This document shows positions 31,600 to 43,992 of a stretch of 64,000 nucleotides of DNA, one piece after another; position 1 is the stretch's first letter; each line of letters starts with the position of its first letter. Source of the DNA: Tenrec ecaudatus. Lineage: Eukaryota > Chordata > Mammalia > Afrosoricida > Tenrecidae. A program made the translations under genes and the position numbers. The notes under the pieces are model-generated. The model ran no database searches, was not told the origin of the DNA, and saw nothing but the letters and a program-made list of their open reading frames with translations. The stretch is taken from positions 15,585,001-15,649,000 of the forward strand of contig NC_134546.1 in the NCBI RefSeq assembly GCF_050624435.1, given 5' to 3'.

Positions 31600-32600
31600 G
31601 AAGCAGAGAACAAAGAATAGAAAAAGAAGTCATCTTGGACAAGTTATCAGGTTTGTCTCTGAGCAAGCCAGCATCACCATCCTGCTGTCTGAAACCCCTT
31701 CTTCATTTTAAGTTCCTCTCCCCCTGCCCCCAGTTCTTTATTTGCCTCCCAGTTCTGCAAGTCAGTTTCAGAGAATATTATTTGATGGTCCCCACCTCCC
31801 CCACCCAACCCCCACCATACCTTTGATCTACCAACACAGCTTTTGTGTTCAGTCTCCCGTTCTTTATTTACACACTTTTCCATTGGGAATCAGGTACGTA
31901 CTGTAAAGATGCTTTCCGTGATCAATGGTTTCGTGGTTGTCTCACAGTGCTACTACATTCGTGGTTAATATCCAGAGGGTACAGGTAGGGATTCTTGATT
32001 TAATATACGTCTGAAGGGGGATGGGTGTAATCAGAGCTACTCCCAGAACTCTTTAAAATGAATCCACAAATGAATACCTCATTTCCCTATATTTAGAATC
32101 AACCCTTAACAACAAGTCGAAAGCAGCCCCTGATTTTAAGAAATTCTCAAAATCTTTTAATTTGTTCATGACTAAGCTATTATTTATTTGAGAATTTCTT
32201 GGTACCATCTTTAGGCTCAGCTTTCCTTATCTGCAAAATATGTAGCTAACATAATCCATTTTCCGTCTCCCATGCATCTCTTATCCTGAAAGAAAGAGCA
32301 CGTGGTAGACCACCGTGTGAGAAAGGGCACGTTCGAGGAGCTGTGCCAATTCGAGATAGGGAGGGGAGCAGGCAGGGCTAATTAGATCATGGGGCACAAA
32401 CTTGAGGCTTTAGAGCCATGCTGATCAATTCTGGCTACAGATTAGAATCCATTGGGAAGTATTTTAAAATACATATAAACGCGTAAGCCTCATTCCCAAA
32501 GACTGATTCCATCAGCAAGGGACCTGAGCTGAAGATATTTTGAAGGCTCAGAAGGCAGTTCTATTGGGCAACCCCGCCTCTAGAAGAGTCTCAGTCACAC
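31600..32600. other. Intergenic DNA, nothing recognised
   Basis: No repeat family or gene feature is evident in this kilobase. Confidence 0.4.
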
Positions 32601-32607
32601 ACCAAGT

Positions 32608-32796
32608 CCAAACTCAACTCAACTGCCATTGAATGGATTCCGACTCCCAGACACCCCTGGAAGACAGGGTAGACCTTCTCCCGAGTACAAAGCCCTATCT
32701 TTCTCCTGCAGAGCGCATGGTGAGCATATGGTGTTTTCGAAATGCTGACCATGCAGACAGCATCCCAAAGTGGAACCACTGTGCCACCAGGCCTCC
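32608..32796 (-). mobile_element. AfroSINE, antisense
   Basis: Antisense copy: actgccattgaatggattcc to cactgtgccaccaggcctcc. Confidence 0.8.
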
Positions 32797-33179
32797 TCCC
32801 AGTAACACACAGAGGTGCACATGCATCCTGGTTGGTGAGTCTTCATTGTGACCCAGAGCTGAGGCCAGCTCATTTAGGAAGCATGCAGCAACGGAGGCTC
32901 ACTGGTTGTACATCATGGCTATGGTCTGGGGCGATATTCCTCGGGGAAAATTCAAGAATCACCGAATTATGGATTAGAGGCCTTCTCAAAACTCACCTAC
33001 ATTAGGCTTCTTCCTCCAACAGTGCGAGCGATGGCAAGTCAGCCTAGAACTCTGAACATCACTTTTCCTGTCTGTCAACTAAGCAGGTTCAATGGCATGA
33101 ACTCCAAGAAAGGTTCCCTCCAGCTCTGTAATTCCCTCATCCTAAGGTTGTTTCCCAAGGAGACTGCAGTTTTGAAACC

Positions 33180-33698
33180 AGCCTCTATGTTGTGTCGATT
33201 CTGACTCAGAGCAACCCAATGGGACAGCACAGAAATGCCCCTGTAGGTTTCTAAAACTGTAACTCTCTTTTTAAAAATAATTTTATTGGGGGCTCGTACA
33301 ACTCTTATCACAATCCATCCATCCATCAATTGTGTCAAGCACATTTGTACATTTGTTGCCCTCATCATTCTCAAAACATTTGCTTTCCACGTAAGCCATT
33401 GGTATCAGCTCCTCATTTTTCCCCTCCCTTCCCGCTCCCCCTCCCTCATGAACCCTTGATAATTTAGAAATTATTATTATTTTGTCATGTCTTACCCTGT
33501 CCAACATCTCCCTTCACCCACTTTTCTGTTGTCCATCCCCCAGGAAGGAGGTTATATGTAGATCCTTGCAATCGGTTCCCCTAAAACTGTAACTCCTTGT
33601 GAGAGTAGAAAGCCAAGTCTTTCTCCCACAGATCAGCTGGTGGGATCGAACTGCTGATCTTGTGGCGAGCAGTCCAATGTGTAGCTCCTCCACCACCA
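33180..33698 (-). mobile_element. AfroSINE split by an L1 insertion
   Basis: The antisense SINE runs to 33265 and resumes at 33581. The 15-bp stretch CTAAAACTGTAACTC belongs to the SINE and appears on both sides of the insert. Confidence 0.9.
33266..33580 (-). mobile_element. 5'-truncated L1 3' end with 15-bp target duplication
   Basis: A 315-bp insert whose minus strand ends gttgtacgagcccccaataa and an A-rich tail. Perfect duplications CTAAAACTGTAACTC lie at 33251-33265 and 33581-33595, which fixes the boundaries to the base. Confidence 0.92.
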
Positions 33699-33756
33699 GA
33701 CAAGAGTAAAGTTTCCAATGACATTTTCTTTTAAGAGGAGTCCTTTGGCGGTCCAG

Positions 33757-33757
<1 letters not shown>

Positions 33758-33802
<45 letters not shown>
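33758..33802. repeat. (CA)n microsatellite
   Basis: About 21 CA units. Confidence 0.97.
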
Positions 33803-33803
<1 letters not shown>

Positions 33804-34856
33804 CTATGTGTCTTTTCTGATTTGGCACCAAGGTTGGGAGATATCTTGGGCCAAAGTTTTCCTTGTTCTAAGTCACGCCCTGCCTGCATGTCCCAAGAGG
33901 TCACACACGATCAGGTCTTTGCCTCCGGCGGATTCAGGATCTCATGTCACCATCTTTCCACTCAAAAGCCCCCGAGGACATCGCTGTGGCTTGCGGTCCC
34001 CGACTCCAGAGTCCTGTCAGGGATGAGTCCCTCAGATGTCTGTGTTGTTCCCTCCCCTCCTCTCCGCTCCTCTTTCTTGAGTTTTCTCTTTCCGAGAGCC
34101 TCCGGACCTTCGTGGGAAGCATAGCAAATGAGCTTGAAGGGTGTTCCACCGCCGGTGAGACCTTCAGGAGAGAGGAGCATCTCTCTCGCTCTGGAAGGAC
34201 TCTCTGTGAATGGAGCGGTGTCAATGGAAGGAAATAAGGTCACGCATTCCTCACATTTTCCTCCGCTTCAGATGCGTCATAAGTTAAAAACAGACTGTCC
34301 TGTACAGCCTGGACAGCCCCTCTTGACGGGAGGTCTGCCGTGTCAGTGCCTGGGACACTGGAATGTCTTCAACAGGTTCCAGCAGGTCTGGCGTTACCAG
34401 AACCCTCCTGGGGGAGGCTGGGAGCGAAGAACCCCCGTGTCGGTGTGAGTGCTTCGTATCCCGAGACTCCCCTAATGATGCATCACACAGACTTGCCCTG
34501 TGCGGGTTGAGTTTGCTCATGGCTACATCTTTGGCTGGGATAGGAAGCTCTTCTTTCCCTTCCAAGTTGTTCTTTGCCCTAGCTGTTCACAAGGCTAGTG
34601 GTTTGCCTGTCGGGAAAGAGTGGAGTGAGACACGGCTCACATCAGCTACCCTGGAATAGACACCAGGCATATTTTCTAGGAACATGAACCCGATCACCAG
34701 GAAGCAGGTGGTGGAGATTAGGTCCTGGTCTATTTCAGGGTCCGGACATGACCTTCAAGGAAAAACCAAGCTTGCTTAGAAAAAATCAGCAGCACACTGA
34801 AATGCTGCATTTGCTCACTTGCTGAAATGCTATTAGGCCAAGTACCTACCCTTAGA

Positions 34857-35060
34857 GTCAGGAAGCCTGGTGGCATCGTGCTTATGTGTTGGGCCGCTAA
34901 CTGCAAAGCCAAAAGTTCAAACCATCAGCCACTCTGAGGGACAAAGGCAGGGCTTTTTACTCCTGGAAAGAGTCACAGTCAGACCCGTCCAGAAGCAGTT
35001 TGACCAGGCTCTGTGTGATCTCTACGAATTGGCATCAACCCAAGGACAGTGAATTTGGCT
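34857..35060 (+). mobile_element. AfroSINE
   Basis: Sense copy starting aggaagcctggtggcatcgt, with ttggcatcaacccaaggaca near its end. Confidence 0.75.
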
Positions 35061-35639
35061 GTGTTTTGGGAACACCGTCCGCATTCCAGCTGTCACCTTC
35101 AAGTTTCTCCTTTAGGATTTCAGAGCCTTGGACCCAGTTGTGTACATAGGAGTGGTTGACCTGTTTGTTATTCATGGGGCTTACTCAGTCGTAGCCAATC
35201 CCTCCTGGTGTTCCCATTGCTCTTCTCAAGGACTCAAGCCAGCTTACAAAGAACCTGAGGGCGGTTGGGAGAAGAATGTGTGGAAATCGTACTTCACCTG
35301 GCAGTTGCCAGGCCCTCCTGAGACAGCTCCTCTCTGTACAGGTGTGTTGGCAATGACATCTTATTCTAACTGGATGCACTTAGGGTACAGAAAATGGTTA
35401 CAACACTGAAGCTTCCCCTGTAGTTAGCAGGCGTTTTAGAAGATCGACATTTGGCTTCTTATTATTGTCATTTGGCAGGTTGTTATCATTAGATGACGGT
35501 TAATCACACCGACCCACCCCCCACCTGCCCTGTTGTTCATGGCTGCCCCGGGAGTCATTCTCAGTTTGCATCATCCCGTGATGGGTTACAGATCAGAACA
35601 CGGTGATCCATACATAGCCTGAATATAGTTTGCTGCCCC

Positions 35640-35760
35640 CCCATAGCAGTTTTATTGATATATCATTTGCACATCACACAATTCAACAATTCAATCACAC
35701 CCCAAAGGGTTGTATACTCATCACCACAACCCAGTTTCAAACATTTCTCTCATTGGCTGC
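35640..35760 (-). mobile_element. Old L1 3' end fragment
   Basis: The plus strand begins tttattgatatatcatttgc and continues cacacaattcaacaattcaa, the reverse of old L1 tails. Short and diverged. Confidence 0.5.
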
Positions 35761-36019
35761 TTTTCAGAAGCAGGTCCTTAGGCCCTTCTTGGCCTCTCTC
35801 GGTCCAGAGCCTGTCAGTATGATGGCAGCAAGCAAGCCTCCGACCACGACCACGAGTGCCGGCCATGCGCCAGGTACAGTCACCAGGAATCAAAGCCAGG
35901 ATTGAAAGCCACTGAACCATCCTCTCTCACCTTGGGCTATGGTCATTTCAAAAGATACAGTATTTCTTGAGCTTTCTCCACTCCCCCATCAGGATGTTCT
36001 CTACTTCACATGCACTCTT

Positions 36020-36105
36020 TAAATGCATGTGGTTGCTTTTATCATGCCCATTTTCCGGATGGGGAAAATAAGTCTTAGAGAGTTCACATTTAGTACTCTA
36101 TCTCT
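36020..36105 (+). mobile_element. MIR fragment
   Basis: A core-like stretch (cccattttccggatggggaa, then taagtcttagagagtt) matches the most conserved part of MIR. Confidence 0.6.
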
Positions 36106-36164
36106 AAGAGAAAAGAGACATTGAGCTCGTTGATCACTTCTGACACAAGTATGCATCGGATTCT

Positions 36165-36292
36165 GAATAGAGACCGCAGTTGTTTACAGGAGCAGAAAAC
36201 CCCATCTTTCTCCCACAGAGCAGCTGGGTTTTGAACTGCCGACCTTGCAGGTCACAGGCCCAACGCATGACCACTAAGCCACCAAGCCTCCT
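36165..36292 (-). mobile_element. AfroSINE fragment, antisense
   Basis: tgtttacaggagcagaaaac through gaccactaagccaccaagcc; the 3' part is missing. Confidence 0.75.
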
Positions 36293-36384
36293 CGATGGGA
36301 ATAAAGGGACAAATAAAAAGTTGAGAAACGTATGTGGCCCACTCTTGCCACTAGTAGGCACTCTAGATTCACACCTCCCCAACA

Positions 36385-36592
36385 AGCCAACCCAAACCCA
36401 GTGTTATCAAGACCATCAGACTCATAACAACCTTACAGGACACAGTATAACTGTTCCTTAGAGCTTCTGAGACTAATCTCTAAGGGCACACACAGCCCCA
36501 TCTTTGTCCCTCAGAGCGGTCGGTGGATTTGAACTGCCGCCCTGCAGTTAGCAACCCAAAACTTATCCCAGCAGCACCACCAGGGCCAACAC
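36385..36592 (-). mobile_element. AfroSINE, antisense
   Basis: Antisense copy with ggtggatttgaactgccgcc and cagcagcaccaccagggcca at its head. Confidence 0.75.
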
Positions 36593-36797
36593 ACAACCCA
36601 GGGGATACAATGAAGGATGAGGTGATGGACTCTGAAGGCTGGGACAAGGGAATCGGAGTCTCCCCCCTACAGTGTTCTCTTTGGGGAGTCCTCTTGCTAC
36701 GTAAAGCTACTTTGGCAAGAAAATCCCGGTGACTTGCCCCCCCTACTTGGCCCCTTAAATGTTGTTAGATTTGACAGTCACTGGTAGAGAGTTAACG

Positions 36798-37012
36798 GGA
36801 GCCTTGGTGGCATAGTAAGCGCACACTGGGGCGCCAACCACAAGGTCAGTGGTTCGAAACCACCAGCTGCTCCGTGGGAGAAAGATGACACTTCCTATTC
36901 CCATAAAGAACAGCCCCTTGAAAACTCACAAGGGACTGTTCTGCTCTGCCTTCTCGGGTCATTAAGAGTGAGAATTGACTCGGGGGTGGTAAAGTTTGGT
37001 TTTTTTTTGGTT
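36798..37012 (+). mobile_element. AfroSINE
   Basis: A well kept sense copy: gggagccttggtggcatagt, gtcagtggttcgaaaccacc, and a tail that runs into gtttggtttttttttggttt. Confidence 0.88.
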
Positions 37013-37019
37013 TGACTAG

Positions 37020-38520
37020 AGAGTTAAGATTGGAGACTGAAGGCACAGAAGCTTGGGACACCAGACATCCCTCCTCCAGGTTGTAAGCCTTCACAGAAGG
37101 CATCCTAAAATCCCCAGAGGCCCAGGCAGGCCCACCAGGAAGGTGTCTTTTGGATTTTTAGTAAAGCCTTATGGAAATAAAGTGGAGGCCCCCCCTGAGA
37201 AGCAGGCTTGACATCCGATCTGTGTGACGCTGGCCTTTTGGTTGCAGAGTTGATAAAATGCAAATAGGGAATACAAGTCAGCCTGCGGACAAGGAGGTGG
37301 CAGTGCCCTGTCTGGTTCTAAGGTTTGAGAAACTAGGTAGGACAGGCGTCCTTGGCCACAGCCAAATGCATTTCTCAAAGACTCGTGTTGCTATTTTAAG
37401 TGCATAATCCTAGAAGTAATGGTTTTCTTCCCCATTCAAATCTCTGTTTTTGAAAGGATAATGCCGAGTACAGTCAGGCCTTCTCTCGCTCTTTTTTTTC
37501 CTGTCAAAGGAAGCACCTGCTGAGATCCAACAGGGGAGTGATTCCTCTTCCAGGCCTGAGAACAGCCTTGCTGGCAGCAGCCTGCCTTTACCGCACTGCA
37601 CACAACCCAGTCTGGGGCGGTCACCTCTTCCAGACCCGAAAGTCATGGTTCTACGTCCATCTGGTTCACTGCATTGGGCCCCCGGAGGAAATGTTAGACG
37701 GCCAGGTTAGGAGTTTGGGTGGCTAAATTATTACCTACAAGATCTGTGCTGCACAGAAGCTGAGGTGTCTTTACTCTTAGAGAGTAACCTCAGGCCGCAG
37801 GCCATGGGCTGTTCCTCTCTGGAGTCTCTGGTCTCCGTAGAGCATGGTAGACAATAAATACACAGAGAAGGTAGCATTTTTAGATCCTTTAAAACAGAGT
37901 GCTACTATTTTCTTTCTGTCTTTGAAAGACCCTCCGTGACATTGTATTCCTTCCCAGTTCCCTAACAACCCACACTTCTCCGAGGCCCAAGCTCAAAATC
38001 ACCTTCTCCCTGGGCCTAGGGTTCTGGTCTTTGGTAGGTTGTGCTCATCCTGGGGTTTCCTCCCACCTCTCCTCCTCTCCTTCACTCACTCAGTGTGCCC
38101 ATCTACCTTTGCGCGTGTCGATACCGTTAGGTCTCCCCCTGATCTGCTTCTCCCTTTCTTTGCCACCACCCGCTGCTGGCTCATAAGAGCCCTTCATCTG
38201 GCCAAGAATTGGCCTTGAAACTCTAGGAAAAACACTTCAAGTTGGATTCTGCTCCTTTTGTACACATGTGCCCATCATCACACTGCACAGATAACACATG
38301 GACTTCAACAAAAAAGACCCCCAGAGTCAGTTGTAGAAAGGGTTATGGTTGCTCAGTTTCTAAACCGGCACTGCTATAAGAATCCATTGTGATCTGGAAT
38401 TTGATTAAGGTGCTCCAGCTTCAACCTCTACCTAAAAGTCAGAGGGCACAACTACATAGAGCCATCCCTAGCTCTCACCCACATGTGCATTCACATACCA
38501 AATAACCAAACTCTCTGGCA
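37020..38520. other. Intergenic DNA, nothing recognised
   Basis: About 1.5 kb without a repeat I can name and without coding signal. Confidence 0.4.
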
Positions 38521-38524
38521 ACAA

Positions 38525-38702
38525 GTCCATTCTGCCTCCCGCTGATCTACAGGGCAGGCTGGAACCATCCCTTTGGGTATCTGCGGGTTGAATCATTATG
38601 GAGCAGGAAGCCACGTCTTGCTCCCGGGTGGCTGATGGATTCACACAATTGATCTTGCAATTAGAGGCCCAAGGTGTGATTCACTACACTCCCAGGGCTG
38701 TG
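38525..38702 (-). mobile_element. AfroSINE, antisense
   Basis: Antisense copy with gaagccacgtcttgctcccg and a head at tcactacactcccagggctg. Confidence 0.7.
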
Positions 38703-38984
38703 CGTGTGTGTTTTCCCCATCAAATCAGTGATTTGTGCAACCTTGACGCACGACTAAGCATTGGGGTCCCTTAAGAATAGAACAGAGAAGCGCACTCCAA
38801 GAAGCCCCATGGGAGAATGTTGACTCAGACACAGAGAAGCTGGCCTTGGATTCACTCTCTTCTTATCACTGCCATGGTGGTGGAAGATGCACACCTGTCA
38901 GAGTGCTTCTCACAGACATCAGTGTGTCAGCTGGAAGGACAGAGTCGCAAATGGGCCCACAATTCACCGTGTGTGGTAGTTACA

Positions 38985-39168
38985 TAATCTGGTGTCAACT
39001 CGTGGAGGGGTGGAGTTTAGCCTGCCCCTGTGTGGGTTTCAGAGACTTCAACTCTTTAAGGGAGTAGAAAGCCCCATCTGTCTCCCTTGGAGTGGTTGGT
39101 AGTTTCAAACTGCCGACCTTGCAGTGAGCAGCCCAACGTGTAACCGCTGTGCCACCAGCGCTCTGAGG
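38985..39168 (-). mobile_element. AfroSINE, antisense
   Basis: Antisense copy: ggagtagaaagccccatctg and ccgctgtgccaccagcgctc. Confidence 0.75.
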
Positions 39169-39269
39169 TAAGAGAAAGTCACCGTTCTAAAATGATTCTA
39201 GAGCCTGGTCTTCTCCTGAAGCACACGCAGCCCTGGCAGGCAGCTGTTAGCAGAGTCTCGCCAGCATGG

Positions 39270-39475
39270 GAGGTCAGACCGGTGAGATCCAGCAGGTTTC
39301 AGTTAGGTTGGCCGGACTGACAACAAATATGGACAAGGAGGTAAAGCGACAGGAACGCTCATTCAGGGGCGACGATCTGGGATGATACAGGACCAGGTAG
39401 CGTGAAGTTCTGGTGCACCTAGAGTCGCTGTGAGTTGTAACTGAGGCGGCGGCAGCTACCGACAACCACATGCTC
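39270..39475 (+). mobile_element. RTE (BovB-like) LINE 3' fragment
   Basis: The region around ggatgatacaggaccaggta to agtcgctgtgagttgtaact matches the layout of the other RTE tails, but it is diverged. Confidence 0.45.
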
Positions 39476-40039
39476 TGGGGACTGGGCCGAGCGGCCACAC
39501 CAGCCCCTTCAGAAAGTGCTGGAAAGCAGATGGCAGCAATTGTATTTCACAACATTTGATGTGTTTGCTTCTGCTCCAAAAGAGCAATCCTGAGAAAGGA
39601 AATGGACTCCAACCAGAACCAGTTGAGCTGTTCCGTAAAAAGAAACTGGCTTAGTCATTCTAGCAGTCCCGCAAGCAGTGCATTGCTTACCAATGAAAAA
39701 GGTGCACTGACATAACAGCTAAAAGGTTCGTGGTTCTTAATCGCTAACAAAACGTTCTTCGTCATGCCACTTATTGTCATTAAAGATCTTATGGTTGTCT
39801 TCTAACTACTACTTAGCACTGTTTAGAACAGAATTATTTGCTATTTAAAGGGAGTGGGGAGGGTGTTACTGGAGTCCATAAGATTAAAAGAAAACTGACA
39901 TGAAATACGTTCCTTTGTAAAGGATGTGAAATGTATAAATTTCATAACAGCATTCTTTATGCTGGTTCAATTCTAATAGAATATCATGGCAGTTTCTCGT
40001 TGTGATTAAGAAAACCTTTTCTTTTCCCCAAATAAATGA

Positions 40040-40505
40040 AGTGTTAAAAAGCAGAGATGTCACTCTGAGGACTAAGCCTGACCTGAGCCATAGTACTTCC
40101 AGTCACCTCACGTGCATGGGAAAGCTGGCAGTGAACATGGAAGATCAGAGAAGGATCTATACCTTTGAGTTATGGAGTCTCCGATGAATATTGAAAGTAC
40201 TACAGGCTGATGGGAAAGAGTCGGTTTTGGAGGAGAAGCAACCAAATGCTCTTTAGAAAGGAGGACAGCTATGGAACCAGGAGAGCGCCAGTCCTGGAGA
40301 AGGGCGCCCTGCTTGGTAGAGGGTGTGCAAGAAGGAGGACTTCAAGGAGAAGGACTGGCGTGGGGGCTGCAGCAATGGGCTCAAAGATAGCAACAGTGGG
40401 AAGGATGGTGCAGAGTGGGACTCTGTGTCTCTCTGCTGGACACAGAGTCACCGTGAGTCAGAGGCAACTTGATGCCACCTCACAGCAACACCAGCCAGCA
40501 GTCAC
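40040..40505 (+). mobile_element. RTE (BovB-like) LINE 3' end with reverse-transcriptase C-terminus remnant
   Basis: Translated pieces in two frames resemble the end of the RTE reverse transcriptase: an MEDQRRIYTFELWSLR stretch, then RRTSRRRTGVGAAAMGS and GHRVTVSQRQLDA. The 3' end is the same as the AfroSINE tail (gagtcaccgtgagtcagagg). Frames are broken, so it is inactive. Confidence 0.75.
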
Positions 40506-40739
40506 ACTCCTAGATATATACACAAATGAGCTGGAACTTCTGTCCACAGATACAGTCAAACACCAATATTTATAGCACTTCTATTCATAATTGCCCAAAG
40601 TCAGAAGTAATCATTATATTCATCAATAAGTGAATAGATGCACAAACTGAGGTGCAGACATAAGACAGAGTTATTCCATGATGGAAAGAAAAGTGCAAAG
40701 TGTGAAGAGGGGAAACTCAAATGCACAAGAGCTCTTTAA

Positions 40740-40885
40740 AATGTTAAAAAGCCAGGATGTCACTTGAAGGACTAAGGCTCCCCTGGCACAAGGCCGTGGT
40801 ACTTTCAATTCCTTTACAGGCATGTGTAAACTGGACAGTGATAAGAAACCCACAGTAAAATTGATGCATTTGAAGGGTGAGGTTG
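40740..40885 (+). mobile_element. Second RTE fragment
   Basis: aaagccaggatgtcacttga and the next 60 bases match 40046-40105, so this is another copy of the same reverse-transcriptase segment. Confidence 0.55.
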
Positions 40886-41950
40886 GCCTCATTTGCAGGA
40901 GGCGAAGGATGGTTCTGGAAGCCCCCAGTCCATTGGCCGTGTCTCTACTTGGATTGAGCCTCTGGTGAATCCCCTCTGCCCCATGTTGAGGGACGTGGGC
41001 AGCCTTGTTGTCAGACCACGAACACAGTAAAGTTGATGATGGCAGAGCTAGTTAAGTGAAAATACAACATCTTATCATTGCTCTCCCCCTTTGATTCATT
41101 TTAAAGTTGTTCTAGTTAAAAAAGAAGAAGGGGAAATGCATATGGATGAAGCCTTTGGTGAATCCCCTCTGACCACGGATGGGCATGTGACTAGGCTTGC
41201 TACCAGGCAGAGTGCACTGGAAAGTGAATTCTTACAGATGCAGCCAGGTTAACACTTAACACTTTGTCTTTGGATCTACTTGCAATTTGTTCTAGTTTTT
41301 AATATTTTCTGCTTTCTTTTTGATTGAGGCTTTAAACTACTTGACTTTGTTATTGTTGTTAGATTATTGTTGTTGTTTTTCTGTAGGTGAAACTCAGGAT
41401 AGGTAAATCTATAGAGACAGTAACTGGGTTTATGGTTCCTTGCAGTCTTGTCAGGAGACTTTGGGGGCAAACAAGGAGCTAATATTTGATCTTCATTTGT
41501 CAACTCAGTTAAGAAAAGTCACTTCCTCCAGTGTCAGCTGTGGATCCCGAAACATGTACCAGAGATAAGCCGTCGCCATGGTGAAAGCAACATAAACCTA
41601 AAGGTGATGGATCACGGGACTTGGTTACTGTCCTTGCCCGTGAATTCACTCGGCCTTCGGCGTTCCGGGAGCCGCAGCTTTTCAACACCGGGCCCTGGGC
41701 TGTCTCAGAAGCACTTTGCCTCTCACTTTGCACAAATGTCCTTCAACCACTGTACGTGCGCGCCGCTGATGAAACAGCGCTGCCGGACAGTATTAATCTG
41801 CTAAAACGCTGACTTTTTCTTCTGTAAGCATATTCCCGAACCTTTGGAAAACGCAGACTCTAGTCTTGGTGGATCCAGTTATTTTCTTTTTTTGTTTGTT
41901 TTATGCCTCATCGAAGCTAGATCTGTGTGCGTGTGTACACACCCACACAT

Positions 41951-41978
41951 ACACAGAGAGAGAGAGAGAGAGAGAGAT
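41951..41978. repeat. (AG)n microsatellite
   Basis: About 13 AG units after an imperfect ACACAC start. Confidence 0.95.
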
Positions 41979-42225
41979 CCTAGGGTAAATCTTGATTAAA
42001 CTATTTGGGGCTTGAAGTTGATCTTGATACCAGAAGTTGAGATATGCTAGGCCTTGTGATTAATTCTTTCACTGACTCATTAGGTGGTTTAAGTGAAGCT
42101 ACTTAATCTTGGTTGGATGCCTTTGTCCAAAGAGCAAGAAGAACCAATATCATTTTCAAAGTGATTCACTGGCTAGCTTAAACTTATTGTTTAACTAACT
42201 TGAGTGACCATGTTTTTGGAAAGCT

Positions 42226-42412
42226 TCTTTTTTTTTTTTAACATTCTATTAGGGGCTCATACGACTCTTATCACAATCCACACATATACATACATCAATT
42301 GTATAAAGCACATCTGTACATTCTTTGCCCTAATCACTCTCAAAGCATTTGCTCTCCACTTAAGCCCTCTGCATCAGGTCCTTTTTTTTCCCCCTCCCTT
42401 CCCGCTCCCCCC
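42226..42412 (-). mobile_element. 5'-truncated L1 3' end with long target duplication
   Basis: The minus strand ends with the gagccctaat block and a 12-base A tail (poly-T on the plus strand at about 42230). The flanks TGAGTGACCATGTTTTTGG (42201) and TGAGTGACCGTGTTTTTAA (42413) are an imperfect duplication of about 23 bp. Confidence 0.85.
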
Positions 42413-42964
42413 TGAGTGACCGTGTTTTTAAAAGCTATCATGATTTGATTTTTTTAAAAAACCAACTAATTTCCTTTTAAGGCAATATCTGACATGCCCA
42501 TGACATCTTTAATGCTTGGTCTGGTAACGGTGGATTTCCTTAGCCAAGTTCTCCCTGCTGGGATTGAGAGGAGGAAGGGAAGTGCCTGGCCTTCACTTCA
42601 AGTCTACGAAGGGCTGTTGGAATGGCAGTTCATAGAGTGCTTGATAAGAGTCCCCGACCCTTTGCTGGGGGCAGGGCATGAAGGGCTCACTCCTGCCTGA
42701 CCCTCGCCTGGGAAATCTGAAGTCAGGAGGCAGGCTAATGGCCTGCTTGTGCGGAGAACGGGAGAAGAGACATCGTTGCTGAATAGGCCTCGCCAGGCTT
42801 CCGATGGGTCCTGTCGAGGCACATAGCACAGAATAGGAAGGAGCCACTTAATGTTTTCTTACAAGATGAGCTGTGATGGTGTTGGAAGATGTCACTTTGC
42901 TATTGTTATCTGGTGTCGCTAAAACAGAAAGACCACAAGTGGGTGTCTTTGACTACTGTGCTGT

Positions 42965-43235
42965 TATTGTCGTTAGGTGCCATTGAGTTGGTCCTCACCC
43001 ATAGCGCCCCTGTGCACAGCAGAACGAAGCTTGATACGTGGTCCTGCATGAACGCAGCACTCCTATGTGGTGCCGTGCCATCCTCTCGATTGGTCTTAGG
43101 CTTGAGCCCGTTGTTACAGCCCTTGTGTCAACCCGTCTCCTTGAGCGGCTTCCTCTGTCCCACTGCCCCTCAACGTTACCAAGCAGGGTGTCCTGCTCAA
43201 GGTAATGGTCTCTCCTGACAACTTGTCATCAGACA
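42965..43235 (-). mobile_element. RTE (BovB-like) LINE 3' end, antisense
   Basis: On the plus strand it starts gttaggtgccattgagttgg, the reverse of the RTE/AfroSINE tail. It then runs through gtgccgtgccatcctctcga to taccaagcagggtgtcctgc, the reverse of the gcttggtaaagtagag block seen at 48000. Confidence 0.75.
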
Positions 43236-43504
43236 CAAATAGAAATGTATTCTCCTACAGTTTACGAGGCTAGAAATTGGAATTCAGCGGACCAGCTTTA
43301 GGGAAAGGTTTCCTCTCTGCATCGGCTGGAGGGGAAGGTCCTTGTCTCCGTCCACCTTCCCTGGGCAGTCTCTGTTTCTTGGCATCAATCTTGTCTAGGG
43401 TTTAGAAGGCTCTCTGCCAAAACCTCCAGACATGAAGGATGTGCTCCATGCTAAGCCCTTCGTTCTTGGTCACAGTGGCCCCTAGGCTTCCTGCTGTCTT
43501 GTTT

Positions 43505-43686
43505 AATCCCACCTTGGGCTGCTAACCACAAGGTTGGCAGTTCAAAACCATTGGCTACTCCTTGGGAGAAAGATGAGACTTTCTACTCCTGTCAAGAGCT
43601 TTTGTCTTAGAAACCCACCAGGGAAGTTCTACTCTATCCTGAGATGAAATCAACTTGGGGGGGCAGTGAGTTTGATTTGGGTTTCG
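43505..43686 (+). mobile_element. AfroSINE
   Basis: Sense copy lacking its first bases: tgggctgctaaccacaaggt, then gggagaaagatgagactttc and a gtgagtttgatttgggttt tail. Confidence 0.8.
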
Positions 43687-43794
43687 TTCTATATCTCCAA
43701 ATAAATGGGCTCAAAAATACAACCTGCTTCCACCACCGCACCCTGCCTCATGAACATGACCACCTCTGATTCTGCCTTTGAACATGATGGAGGC

Positions 43795-43992
43795 GAAGCT
43801 TTACAGCCCTCAGCACACGCACCACTGTTTGGTCCGTACTCTCTCAGGGCAATGCTGACCATAGAGTGGAGCTGCTCCTGTGGTTCCAAGACTAGTTCCT
43901 CTCTGCAGGAGCAGGAAGCCTCATCCTTCTCCCATGGAGCGGCTGGTGGTTTCATATTGCTCACCTCATAGTTAGCAGCCATTAGGGTTATT
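43795..43992 (-). mobile_element. AfroSINE, antisense
   Basis: Antisense copy with gcaatgctgaccatagagtg and gcggctggtggtttcatatt. Confidence 0.7.
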
